Shown here: positions 6,322-13,718 of the stretch, one piece after another | Numbering within the stretch: position 1 is the stretch's first letter | Layout of the letters: every line of letters starts with the position of its first letter | NCBI GenBank assembly: GCA_002402585.1 | Contig: DHGC01000083.1 | Location: forward strand, 8,808 to 23,464 | Reading direction: 5' to 3' | Source of the DNA: Erysipelotrichaceae bacterium UBA4808 | GTDB taxonomy: Bacteria; Bacillota_I; Bacilli_A; Erysipelotrichales; Erysipelotrichaceae | Length of the DNA stretch: 14,657 nucleotides | The notes under the pieces: model-generated | The model's database searches: none | The model's input: the letters and a program-made list of their open reading frames with translations, nothing else | What the model was told of the DNA's origin: nothing | Position numbers and translations under genes: made by a program

Positions 6322-7572
6322 ATGGAATTTTTTGATGAGTTGAAGTGGCGAGGCTTGATTAAGGATGTGACGGATGAAGCTGCGTTTATTGAACGTTTGA
6401 AGTCACCGTTGACCTTATACTGTGGTTTTGATCCTACGGCGGATAGTCTGCACATTGGGCATATCCAACAATTGTTGCTTTTAAAGCGTTATCAGTTACA
6501 AGGGCATACACCCATTGCTTTATTGGGTGGGGCAACGGGTATGATTGGTGATCCACGTCCTACGACAGAGCGTAAGCTTTTGACTTTGGAAGAGATCCAA
6601 GAGAATGGTAAGAAGATTCGAATTCAATTGGACACGTTTCTCGATAATACTGGACCAAATGCTTTATTGTCATTGAATAACTACGATTGGTTGAGTAAAT
6701 TGGATTTGTTATCGTTTTTGCGTGACTATGGGAAGTATTTCAATATCAACTATATGTTGAATAAAGAAACCATTGCCAGTCGTTTGGACAGTGGCATTTC
6801 GTTTACGGAGTTCAGCTATACGATTTTACAGGCGATTGATTTCTATCACTTGTATACGCATCACAACTGTGAGTTGCAGATTGGTGGCAGTGATCAGTGG
6901 GGTAATTTGACCAGTGGTACAGAATTGATTCGTAAATTGGTAGAGAACAGCAAGGTCTTTGGGGTGACCTCACCTTTAATCACGAATTCCGATGGTTCCA
7001 AGTTTGGTAAATCGGAAGGTAAGAATGTCTGGATGGATCCAGCGAAGACCAGTCCATACCATTTCTACCAATACTGGATGAATGTCAGTGATGCGGATGT
7101 GATTGACTTCATGAAACGTTTGTCATTTAAGACACCCGATGAAATCACGACGTACATTGAAAAGGTTCAGACATCCGGTCATCTGCGCGAAGCTCAAAAA
7201 GCGTTGGCGGAAGAGTTGACGGTCTTGGTGCATGGGGAAGAAGGTTTAGAATCTGCCATGAAGATCACCTCTGTATTTTTCAGTAACCAGTGGCATGCGT
7301 TGAATGAAAGTGAATTGGGACTTGCGTTAAGTGATGCCCCACGTTTAAACTTAAGTGAACCGAGTTTGTTGATTGATGTCTTGGTTGCGGGTAAAGTATG
7401 TGTGAGCAAACGTGAGGCACGTGAACTGATGCAAAACGGCTCGATTAGCATCAATGGTGAAAAGATAGTGGATCTGGAGTTTGTACTCTCTAGTGATCAA
7501 GCACTCTTCAATCACTATACGGTTATTAAAAAGGGAAAGAAGACCTATTTTGTGGTCAATTTTGGTGAATGA
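6322..7572 (+). CDS. tyrS: Tyrosyl-tRNA synthetase TyrS
   Basis: A 416-residue class I aminoacyl-tRNA synthetase that charges tRNA-Tyr. The Rossmann catalytic domain has Y-C-G-F-D-P-T-A (33-40), the H-I-G-H signature (44-47), tyrosine-pocket Q-I-G-G-S-D-Q-W-G-N (186-195) and the K-F-G-K-S form of the KMSKS loop (227-231). A C-terminal S4-like RNA-binding domain starts near residue 350 (S-K-R-E-A-R-E-L-M...I-S-I-N-G). ATG 6322 follows AGGAGG (6312-6317); an in-frame ATG at 6289 lies inside the terminator hairpin and is not the start. Length matches bacterial TyrS. Expression is controlled by the T-box directly upstream. The next gene starts one base after the stop. Confidence 0.98.
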   Translation: MEFFDELKWRGLIKDVTDEAAFIERLKSPLTLYCGFDPTADSLHIGHIQQLLLLKRYQLQGHTPIALLGGATGMIGDPRPTTERKLLTLEEIQENGKKIRIQLDTFLDNTGPNALLSLNNYDWLSKLDLLSFLRDYGKYFNINYMLNKETIASRLDSGISFTEFSYTILQAIDFYHLYTHHNCELQIGGSDQWGNLTSGTELIRKLVENSKVFGVTSPLITNSDGSKFGKSEGKNVWMDPAKTSPYHFYQYWMNVSDADVIDFMKRLSFKTPDEITTYIEKVQTSGHLREAQKALAEELTVLVHGEEGLESAMKITSVFFSNQWHALNESELGLALSDAPRLNLSEPSLLIDVLVAGKVCVSKREARELMQNGSISINGEKIVDLEFVLSSDQALFNHYTVIKKGKKTYFVVNFGE

Positions 7573-7573
7573 C

Positions 7574-8068
7574 ATGAATTGGATGAACTGGACGTTGATT
7601 GGTATCACAGCAGCATTGACGATTTTCATCATTGTTTTAAGAATTGGTGAAGTCCGTCGTTATCAATTGTCGCTTGCGGCATTTAAAGAGAAGAATAAGG
7701 GTTTTGAGATCTTGCATCACAACAAGCGTAATATCTATCTGTTCATGGCCATGGGGGTTGTGGTATTCACCGTTTTCATGTTTGTGGATGGTGATATTTA
7801 TGAACGTTTGTCCATGGCCATCATCTTTACAATTTTGGTTTTGGCAGAGAGCTTCACAGCTTGGATGAATGCGACTTTATACAGTAGCGATAAGGAGTTT
7901 CTCTTTGGTTTGGCGAATGATCGATATCGTTCGATCAAGACGTATAAGGCCAAAGGTAAACGCAATACCATCATTGTGACTTTAAAGAATGAAGAATTGG
8001 TCGTTCCTAATGCGATTGCAGAATTGATTAAAAATAAACAAAAAGATATCAAGAACTCAAAGAAATAG
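7574..8068 (+). CDS. Small membrane protein of unknown function
   Basis: A 164-residue protein with three predicted membrane segments: residues about 7-24, about 54-72 and about 80-103. A Lys/Arg-rich soluble C-terminal part (about 105-164) has short beta-like strands ending in I-V-T-L-K-N-E-E-L-V-V-P-N. The mix of two adjacent membrane helices and a small beta-rich domain resembles the layout of bacterial PH-like or DUF5673-type membrane proteins, but I cannot assign it. I chose ATG 7574, one base after the tyrS stop, rather than an in-frame ATG at 7481 deep inside tyrS; the weak GGTGA upstream suggests coupling to tyrS translation. It is likely transcribed with tyrS, so its level may follow tyrosine supply. 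Confidence 0.75.
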   Translation: MNWMNWTLIGITAALTIFIIVLRIGEVRRYQLSLAAFKEKNKGFEILHHNKRNIYLFMAMGVVVFTVFMFVDGDIYERLSMAIIFTILVLAESFTAWMNATLYSSDKEFLFGLANDRYRSIKTYKAKGKRNTIIVTLKNEELVVPNAIAELIKNKQKDIKNSKK

Positions 8069-8077
8069 TTTTATAAT
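8049..8077 (+). promoter_or_regulatory. Candidate promoter for the lipoprotein-murJ-pseudouridine synthase run
   Basis: A perfect TATAAT at 8072-8077 lies between two genes, with GAGG (8084-8087) only six bases downstream. The -35 region at 17-base spacing is poor (TCAAGA, 8049-8054). Start of transcription would fall near 8083-8085, giving a very short leader before ATG 8094. Confidence 0.5.
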
Positions 8078-8093
8078 AGAGACGAGGTTGTGC

Positions 8094-8609
8094 ATGCGTA
8101 AAATAATCGTTGCTTTGATGATTGCTTTGTTGCTGAGTGCGTGTCAGAATGAAGCACAGATCTTACAAGAAAAATATGAGCGATATAAACTCCATTATCA
8201 GAGTATTTTAAATACGACGCAATTCAAAACCGCGTCTGAAAATTTCGCGATTGAAGCCAGTCTTGTGAAGATTGCAGATGGTCAGTATCGTTATGATGTG
8301 TTTGTGGATGAGCCGAAGATTGCGATGCATGATGTTGAGATTTTGGCGATCGTGGATAATGGTTTGTTGTTGGTTTCAGATAAGATGATGCCCAGTGTGG
8401 GTCTTTTTGAAGATGAGAGTTATCGTTTGATTCCATATCAAGTGGATGTGGATTTGGGCTATCATAAAGGCTTCAATCTCAATGGGATCGTGGAATCCGA
8501 TCAAATCAATTTAAAAGTCGTTGTGATGTGGAAAGATTATTTTGAAATCAAGACAGAGCGTGAGTACTTCAGTTTTGATTTAAGCAGTGAGGAAGCAGTG
8601 GATGAATGA
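8094..8609 (+). CDS. Putative lipoprotein of unknown function, upstream of murJ
   Basis: A 171-residue protein with a clear lipoprotein signal: basic M-R-K, a hydrophobic core and lipobox L-S-A-C, with Cys at residue 17. The first part after the Cys (20-45) is helical and charged. The remainder alternates hydrophobic and polar residues as in a beta-rich extracytoplasmic domain, with Y-R-Y-D-V-F-V-D and Y-Q-V-D-V-D-L-G-Y segments. No family recognised. GAGG at 8084-8087 suits ATG 8094; a TTG at 8088 in frame is less likely because it overlaps that site. The stop overlaps the start of murJ by eight bases, so the two are co-translated, and a role at the cell surface linked to lipid II handling is conceivable but unproven. 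Confidence 0.8.
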   Translation: MRKIIVALMIALLLSACQNEAQILQEKYERYKLHYQSILNTTQFKTASENFAIEASLVKIADGQYRYDVFVDEPKIAMHDVEILAIVDNGLLLVSDKMMPSVGLFEDESYRLIPYQVDVDLGYHKGFNLNGIVESDQINLKVVVMWKDYFEIKTEREYFSFDLSSEEAVDE

Positions 8610-10227
8610 TCGTCAAAAACATTCTTTAATCCTCGGTGGATTGACCAGCAGTGCTGGTATTTTTATTTCAAAGGCGATTGGCATTCTGTATGTTACCCCG
8701 TTTACGATGTTGGCGACGGATGCAAATCTGGTTTATTATGCGCGTGCGTATAACATTTATGAAATCGTATTGAATGTCTCGATTGCTGGCTTACCGTTTG
8801 CGATTGCGACGATGGTTGCGAAATACAATCTCAAAGAACAGTATAAGACCTTGTTGTTGGTGCGTAAGTTATCGACGGCGATTCTGGCGTTGTTGGGTTT
8901 TGTGGCGATGATGGTCATGATTCTATTGGCGCATCCGATCGCTCAATTCTCCGTGAGTGGGGCATATGATTCCTTGGAAGTCTTGCGTACACGCAATGTC
9001 ATGTTGATTATGGCCTTGGCGGTGTTTACGGTTCCTTTGTTGAATAGTTATCGTGGTTTCTATCAAGGCTTGAAGGAATTGAGCATCTATTCGTTCTCGC
9101 AAGTCTTGGAACAGATTACGCGTGTTACCTTTCTTTTGGGGATTGGTTTCATCTTGGTGTATGTTTTCAAGTATGACGCGATTTGGGCGGTGTATGGCGC
9201 GATTCTATCCACTTCGGTGTCTGCATTAGGCTCGATTGTTTACTTCATCCAAAAGGACCGTATGTACCTCAATGAGATCAAGGCAAAAGCTTTGGTTTCG
9301 GATGAAGTCGTACCCGATCAAAAAGCCATCATCAAAGAAATGTTCTATTTCGCGATTCCTTTTTTGTTGAATGTAGTATTGAACAATAGCAGTAATATGA
9401 TCAATCTGATGTTTTTCAACCGAGCGATGTTGATGCATGGTGAAACCATCCAACAAGCAGATCTTTACTATTCCATGGTCATGTTTACGACCAATAAGCT
9501 GACTTCGATTCCACAAGTGGTTGCACCGGGTTTTGTGACAGCAATCATACCGTATGTGACGACAGCCTTTGAGAAGAAAGATCTGAAGCAGATGCAGAGC
9601 TATGTTCAAGATTCTTTGGAGACGGTCTTCTATATCACTTTACCTTTAGCGTATTTCCTCTTTGGTATCAGCACAAAGATTTATTACGTCATGTATGGTG
9701 GAACCAATGCGATCCTTGGTGGGGAAGTCTTGGCCTATAACAGTATGACGGGTATTCTCTTTAATCTTGCGGCGGTGTCCAATGCCTTGATGATGGCGCT
9801 ACGCTTAAGAAAACAAAACATCATCGTTTCGTTTGTTGCGGTCCTCTTCAAGTTCATTGTTTTCATTCCACTTATTCTCTGGTTTGGCTATCGTGGCAGT
9901 ATCTTCTCGAATGCCTTGAATCAGTTGTTGTTGTTTTTGATCAATATGGCATTGATTAAAAAGACCTATCATGTCGAATTTGGACGTAGTTTAAGACGCA
10001 TCAGTTTGATGATCATTGGGCTACTGGGCATGCAATTGAGTTTTATGTTTCTGGATTTGATTGGTTTACAGGTGTTGGACCAAAGTCGTTTGGTCGCCTT
10101 GGTTGAGTTGGGTGTTTATGGACTTGTGGGCATCTTGGTTTATGTTGGGATCACAGGGTTCTTGCAATTGCCGCAAAACATCCTCAATATAGACTTTAAA
10201 CGACTCTTAAGGAGATTAAAACGATGA
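8602..10227 (+). CDS. murJ: MurJ/YtgP-type lipid II flippase (MOP superfamily polysaccharide exporter)
   Basis: A 541-residue integral membrane protein with about 14 hydrophobic segments, the fold expected of MOP flippases. The beginning (S-A-G-I-F-I-S-K-A-I-G-I-L-Y, then Y-Y-A-R-A-Y-N-I-Y-E-I, then A-G-L-P-F-A-I-A) matches the YtgP/SpoVB branch, in which B. subtilis YtgP acts as MurJ and moves undecaprenyl-linked precursor across the membrane. I place the start at ATG 8602 with GAGG at 8589-8592; a GTG at 8587 is in frame but overlaps that site. It overlaps both neighbours: eight bases with the lipoprotein gene and four (ATGA) with the pseudouridine synthase gene. The pairing with an RsuA-type gene also occurs at ytgP-ytzG in bacilli. 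Substrate assignment is by family only; a teichoic or other polysaccharide exporter is the alternative. Confidence 0.83.
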   Translation: MNDRQKHSLILGGLTSSAGIFISKAIGILYVTPFTMLATDANLVYYARAYNIYEIVLNVSIAGLPFAIATMVAKYNLKEQYKTLLLVRKLSTAILALLGFVAMMVMILLAHPIAQFSVSGAYDSLEVLRTRNVMLIMALAVFTVPLLNSYRGFYQGLKELSIYSFSQVLEQITRVTFLLGIGFILVYVFKYDAIWAVYGAILSTSVSALGSIVYFIQKDRMYLNEIKAKALVSDEVVPDQKAIIKEMFYFAIPFLLNVVLNNSSNMINLMFFNRAMLMHGETIQQADLYYSMVMFTTNKLTSIPQVVAPGFVTAIIPYVTTAFEKKDLKQMQSYVQDSLETVFYITLPLAYFLFGISTKIYYVMYGGTNAILGGEVLAYNSMTGILFNLAAVSNALMMALRLRKQNIIVSFVAVLFKFIVFIPLILWFGYRGSIFSNALNQLLLFLINMALIKKTYHVEFGRSLRRISLMIIGLLGMQLSFMFLDLIGLQVLDQSRLVALVELGVYGLVGILVYVGITGFLQLPQNILNIDFKRLLRRLKR

Positions 10228-10922
10228 GATTGGATAAGATGTTAGCTCATTTAGGCTATGGAAGTCGTAAAGAAGTTAAGAAAATCATTCGTGCAGGTTG
10301 GGTTCTTGTGAATGATGAACTTGTACGTGATGATGATTTTCATGTCAGTGAAGCGGATTCAGTTGTGGTTTATGATGAGAATGTAGAGATGTTGACGGAG
10401 CAGTATTTCGTAATGAACAAACCTGCGGGCACGATTTGTTCGCATGATAATAAGGTGTTTCCATCAGTTTATGATCTGTTCGATGAAGCGCTTCTACCAA
10501 AGACACAAGCCTTTGGTCGTTTGGACCAAGATACGCAAGGTGTCCTTATCTTAAGCAGTGATGGGTTGATGGGACATCGTTTGTTGTCACCAAGACATCA
10601 TGTTGAGAAGGTGTATCAAGTGGATTTACTGAATTCGTTTGAACCTAAGTTCATTCCTTTGATAGAAAAAGGGATTAAGATTGATAAAGAAGAGCTCTGT
10701 GCACCCGCTAAGGTAGAAGTCGTATCCGATAAACGCATCTTATTGACTTTAGTTGAAGGTAAATATCATCAAGTCAAACGCATGATGGTGGCCTGTGAAA
10801 ATGAAGTCACCAATTTGATTCGCATTCAATTTGGACCCATCACATTGGATCCTAGTTTAGAACCTGGTCAATATCGTAAGTTGACTGAAGAAGAAATCGC
10901 ATTATTAAGAAACCATACTTAG
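10224..10922 (+). CDS. RsuA-family pseudouridine synthase (16S rRNA-type)
   Basis: A 232-residue RNA-modifying enzyme. An N-terminal S4 domain (residues 1-50: R-L-D-K-M-L-A-H-L-G-Y-G-S-R-K-E-V) binds RNA. The catalytic domain carries M-N-K-P-A-G (64-69) and G-R-L-D-Q-D-T-Q-G (98-106) with the nucleophile Asp101, and later K-Y-H-Q-V-K-R-M, the usual RsuA/RluB signature near the end. Family members isomerise a uridine in rRNA; RsuA proper makes pseudouridine 516 in 16S rRNA. The size and the absence of a long tail favour RsuA or the YtzG type over RluB. ATG 10224 overlaps the murJ stop by four bases; AAGGAG at 10209-10214 is the ribosome binding site. It is the last gene before a convergent terminator. 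Confidence 0.92.
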   Translation: MRLDKMLAHLGYGSRKEVKKIIRAGWVLVNDELVRDDDFHVSEADSVVVYDENVEMLTEQYFVMNKPAGTICSHDNKVFPSVYDLFDEALLPKTQAFGRLDQDTQGVLILSSDGLMGHRLLSPRHHVEKVYQVDLLNSFEPKFIPLIEKGIKIDKEELCAPAKVEVVSDKRILLTLVEGKYHQVKRMMVACENEVTNLIRIQFGPITLDPSLEPGQYRKLTEEEIALLRNHT

Positions 10923-10943
10923 GTTTCTTTCTTTTTGCCGAAA

Positions 10944-10969
10944 GAAAGAACACCCTGCGGTGTTCTTTC
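10944..10969. terminator. Intrinsic hairpin between the convergent pseudouridine synthase and rpsD genes
   Basis: GAAAGAACACC (10944-10954) pairs perfectly with GGTGTTCTTTC (10959-10969) around a CTGC loop, an 11-bp stem. It sits between two converging genes and can serve both strands. T-richness after the stem is modest on both sides (within TTCTTTC on +, TTTC on -). A competing hairpin CTTTCTTT (10927-10934) / AAAGAAAG (10941-10948) overlaps its 5' arm. Confidence 0.85.
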
Positions 10970-10972
10970 ATC

Positions 10973-11584
10973 TTATCGGTTATAGTATTCAACAACCAAG
11001 GCTTCGTTGACTTGATCATTCAACTCTGCACGTTCTGGTAAACGTACGAAGGTGCCCTTTAAGGCTTCTTTATCAAATGTAACATAGTTCTTAGTGGAAA
11101 CACTTGCTTCCAAAGCTTCTTTGATGGCAGGAATATTGCGTGAAGCTTCTTTGACGCTGATGACAGCACCAGGTTTAACCAAGAATGAAGGGATGTCTAC
11201 TTTTTGACCATCGACCAAGATATGTCCATGATTGACAAGTTGACGTGCTGCACGACGTGTTCTTGCTAAGTTCATACGGTATACGACATTGTCCAAACGG
11301 CTTTCGAGTAAGAACAAGAAGTTATGACCGGTGTTACCAGGCGCATGTTGCGCTTTGAGGTACAAGTTGTAGAATTGACGTTCGTTGACACCGTAAGTGA
11401 AACGAATACGTTGTTTTTCACGGAGTTGTTGTCCGTAGTTGGTTAGTTTTGCAGGACGTGCATCTGGTGCTTTACCAGGCGCCGTTGTGCGTGGTCTCTT
11501 ACCTGCGAATTCTTCGCCGGTTTCAAGAATTGAGAATTGTAAGCGTCGCGATACTTTCCATACCGGACCATTAATGCGTGCCAT
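10973..11584 (-). CDS. rpsD: 30S ribosomal protein S4
   Basis: A 203-residue primary 16S rRNA-binding protein of the small subunit. It begins M-A-R-I-N-G-P-V-W-K-V-S-R-R-L, then has Y-G-Q-Q-L-R-E-K-Q, Y-G-V-N-E-R-Q-F, and the S4 RNA-binding domain (about residues 95-155: S-R-L-D-N-V-V-Y-R...R-Q-L-V-N-H-G-H-I-L-V-D-G) and ends E-A-L-V-V-E-Y-Y-N-R. There are no Cys residues, so this is the zinc-free (C-minus) form; the N-terminal segment has no Zn ribbon. Start at 11584: an in-frame ATG at 11614 lies upstream of the strong ribosome binding site AGGAGGT (complement of 11591-11597). It is the only gene on this strand, as in bacilli, where rpsD stands alone near tyrS. S4 commonly represses its own translation; a folded leader precedes it here. 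Confidence 0.98.
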   Translation of the reverse strand: MARINGPVWKVSRRLQFSILETGEEFAGKRPRTTAPGKAPDARPAKLTNYGQQLREKQRIRFTYGVNERQFYNLYLKAQHAPGNTGHNFLFLLESRLDNVVYRMNLARTRRAARQLVNHGHILVDGQKVDIPSFLVKPGAVISVKEASRNIPAIKEALEASVSTKNYVTFDKEALKGTFVRLPERAELNDQVNEALVVEYYNR

Positions 11585-11737
11585 TGTAATACCTCCTATG
11601 TGTTTAGGCTTCAAATCACTAGGGACAAATCTTCATCTAGGGTGTTAATCTTAGAGGTTCACCATTGCAGCATGGGTACTTCTCTCCAGGATGTGATTAA
11701 CGCGGGTTAAATGACTTTGTCTGCCGCTCATTGACGC
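11585..11737 (-). ncRNA. rpsD 5' leader, candidate S4 autoregulatory structure
   Basis: About 150 nt separate the predicted transcription start (near 11737) from the rpsD ATG. On the - strand GTTAATC (11701-11695) pairs perfectly with GATTAAC (11650-11644). Inside it GAGAG/CTCT and CCAT/ATGG helices stack around a GCTGCA loop. A longer-range GACAAA (11721-11716) / TTTGTC (11629-11624) helix encloses this hairpin, and an ACCTC run (11658-11654) could pair with GAGGT of the ribosome binding site. S4 leaders are known in several Bacillota groups; I cannot match this to a specific one, so the function is inferred from position and pairing. Confidence 0.55.
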
Positions 11738-11743
11738 TTTTAG

Positions 11744-11772
11744 AGTTTATCACTTCTATCGATGCTTGTCAA
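11744..11772 (-). promoter_or_regulatory. rpsD promoter
   Basis: On the - strand, perfect TTGACA (11772-11767), a 17-base spacer, and TAAACT (11749-11744) preceded by T-G-A, an extended -10. It is the strongest promoter sequence in the window, fitting a ribosomal protein gene. Confidence 0.85.
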
Positions 11773-11957
11773 TTCAATCAGCTTCCAGGGCGTTAGAATG
11801 TTTTTTATCAATCAATTTGGAAGAAGTGCTGATGTTATCATACCCTAAATCGACTCTGATGCAACATATTCGATGAATGTCTTTTGGAACGATTTATTTC
11901 AGATTAAAACATAGACCATTTAATGTTTCGAGCTGCTAAACTAAGCAATGATTATGA
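11773..11957. other. Non-coding stretch between the divergent rpsD and ezrA promoters
   Basis: No coding region is apparent. ATCAGCTTCCA (11777-11787) can pair with TGGAA (11818-11822) plus GCTGAT (11828-11833), an 11-bp imperfect helix with a 5-base bulge and a loop of about 30 bases. A second, weaker - strand promoter candidate lies at 11837-11864. Nothing else stands out. Confidence 0.5.
11837..11864 (-). promoter_or_regulatory. Possible upstream second rpsD promoter
   Basis: On the - strand, TTGCAT (11864-11859), a 16-base spacer and TATGAT (11842-11837). Each box is near consensus. A transcript from here would include the 11777-11833 hairpin and the main rpsD leader. Confidence 0.3.
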
Positions 11958-11963
11958 TACAAT
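11955..11963 (+). promoter_or_regulatory. Candidate ezrA promoter (extended -10)
   Basis: TGATACAAT at 11955-11963 is an extended -10 (T-G-n plus TACAAT). No good -35 box is seen at 16-18 bases upstream. AGGTGA (11971-11976) and ATG 11982 follow closely, so the leader would be about 12 bases. Confidence 0.5.
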
Positions 11964-11981
11964 AGGAACGAGGTGAACGGG

Positions 11982-13718
11982 ATGAATTTTGAGATGATTT
12001 TAAATCTATTTAAACGCTTGGAAGTACAGATCGCATTGGTGGTCCTGATCGTATTGTTTCTTGTGATCTTGATCATCAAACGTATGAATCTACACCAATT
12101 GAAACAGAAGATGCAAGCCGTTGAAAAGCGCTATAACAATGTAAAAAGTGTACCTTTACCGTTCAAACTCAATAAGGCGGTTGCTTTGGCTCGGGTGAAT
12201 CCTGAGATTTTGGAGAATGTAAACGACTTTAAAAATAATTTTGAAGAGATCCAAGAGAATTTTAAATCAATTGTGCATGTATTGGCGGAGACCGAAGATG
12301 TATTGGTCATTGGCAAGAGCAAGCATGCGAAGTTGAATCTACAAGATTTGAATCAGATGTTAAACCAAATTGAGAAGCAAGTTGAACAGTTGAACAGTCG
12401 TTTGGACAGCATCCTTGAAGAAGAGAACCAACAACGTGGTCAAATCACGGAGTTGAAAGAAATGTTTAGACAAACTAAGACCGATCTTACGGCAAGAAGT
12501 GTTCAATTGTCGCCAAGTCTACCTGCTTTGGAAATGCGTTTAGGTGAGATAGAGAAGGCGTTTACGAGTTTTGAGGAGTGGATGTATGCCTCAGAGTTTG
12601 GTAAGGCTAAAGAGAAGATGGAAGAAATTCAAATCAACTTGGAAGAATTACGACATTGGATCGATGACTTACCAGAATTGATTGGTTTGGCAAATGGTGT
12701 CATTCCAAAACAGATTGATGAAATTGCGGAACTTATGAAGCGTTTGAATGCTAAGCAGGTTTACACACGTCATCTGGAAGTTGAGAATAATCTTGCTTTG
12801 ATTCAAGAAACGACCCAACAAGATCAAATCAGTTTGAGTCGCTGTCAGGTTACGGCCGTTCAAGAGCACTTACGTGAAAATCAAAAACGCTTGGCCCAGC
12901 TTTTGACATCTTTGCAGAAAGAAGAGACGGCTAAAGAAGATGTGTCCAAGCATCTTGAACTTCTAGGGAGTGGTTTGAGTGAAATCAAGAGTATGCATGG
13001 TCAGCTTACGGAGCATCTTAAAAAGGATGCGGGTCGATTTGGATGGGAGAATCTTAATGATCTTCTCATTGAAAAACAGAAGTCCATTGGATTGCTGGAA
13101 TCCGCTTTACTTCAAAGCACCAAGGTTGTGGAAGAGAACAGCATGCCTTCAAGCAAATTGATGCTTAAATTGAAAGAGTCCTTACAAGATGTGCACAATG
13201 CGAAGAATGACTTGAGTCATGCCTTTGAGCGTTTATCCAGTGCACGCAACGATGAGGATCGTGCCAAGAAGCAATTGTTGAAGTTACATCTCATCATGAA
13301 TGAGATTCAAGTTAAGATTCGTAAGTTCAAATTGCCCGTGATATCAGAGACTTATGAGGGGGATTTGCGTAAGTCCTATCAATATGTCAACAGCATCGCT
13401 AAACTTCTGGAAGAGTCACCTTTGGATATCCAACTCTTAAATGCGACGGTCAATGATGCGATCGACCACATTTATAAACTTTATAACAATGTGAATAATT
13501 TGGTTGGGACGGTTGAAATGATTGAGAATACGATTGTTTATGGAAACAAGTACCGCAGTCAGGATCCAGAATTGGATACCCAACTGACACGGGCTGAATT
13601 GTTGTTTAGGAATGGAGATTACACGCAAGCCATCAAAGTTGCGATCGCAGCTGTCGAAGCGGTTCAACCAAAGCACTTTGAAGGATTGATTAAGGAGAAT
13701 GCGAAAAGTGCATACTAA
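11982..13718 (+). CDS. ezrA: Septation ring formation regulator EzrA
   Basis: A 578-residue protein, close to the usual EzrA length. One N-terminal membrane helix (about 14-33) puts the N-terminus outside and a long cytoplasmic rod inside. The rod is almost entirely helical with many heptad-like Leu/Glu/Lys stretches, consistent with the spectrin-like repeats of EzrA. Near the C-terminus Y-G-N-K-Y-R-S (520-526) followed by an E-L-L-F-R-N-G-D-Y-T-Q-A-I segment is the conserved EzrA 'QNR patch' region, required for septal localisation. EzrA limits FtsZ ring assembly and links division with wall synthesis. ATG 11982 fits AGGTGA at 11971-11976; GTG 11973 is in frame but overlaps it. It overlaps the next gene by 11 bases, and rpsD diverges from it, an arrangement close to that in bacilli. 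Confidence 0.93.
   Translation: MNFEMILNLFKRLEVQIALVVLIVLFLVILIIKRMNLHQLKQKMQAVEKRYNNVKSVPLPFKLNKAVALARVNPEILENVNDFKNNFEEIQENFKSIVHVLAETEDVLVIGKSKHAKLNLQDLNQMLNQIEKQVEQLNSRLDSILEEENQQRGQITELKEMFRQTKTDLTARSVQLSPSLPALEMRLGEIEKAFTSFEEWMYASEFGKAKEKMEEIQINLEELRHWIDDLPELIGLANGVIPKQIDEIAELMKRLNAKQVYTRHLEVENNLALIQETTQQDQISLSRCQVTAVQEHLRENQKRLAQLLTSLQKEETAKEDVSKHLELLGSGLSEIKSMHGQLTEHLKKDAGRFGWENLNDLLIEKQKSIGLLESALLQSTKVVEENSMPSSKLMLKLKESLQDVHNAKNDLSHAFERLSSARNDEDRAKKQLLKLHLIMNEIQVKIRKFKLPVISETYEGDLRKSYQYVNSIAKLLEESPLDIQLLNATVNDAIDHIYKLYNNVNNLVGTVEMIENTIVYGNKYRSQDPELDTQLTRAELLFRNGDYTQAIKVAIAAVEAVQPKHFEGLIKENAKSAY

Noticed and set aside
7481..7573. Upstream extension of the small membrane protein into tyrS
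   Set aside because: It would overlap tyrS by 92 bases; the ATG at 7574 directly after the stop gives a sensible membrane-protein N-terminus.
9226..9609. Open frame of 127 codons on the - strand inside murJ
   Set aside because: Composition is typical of antisense reading and no family is recognisable; the + strand has a continuous flippase.
11585..11614. Ten-codon N-terminal extension of S4 from ATG 11614
   Set aside because: It reads through the ribosome binding site; S4 proteins start M-A-R, which is at 11584.
11439..11648. Open frame of 69 codons on the + strand over the start of rpsD and its leader
   Set aside because: It is antisense to rpsD and has no promoter or ribosome binding site.
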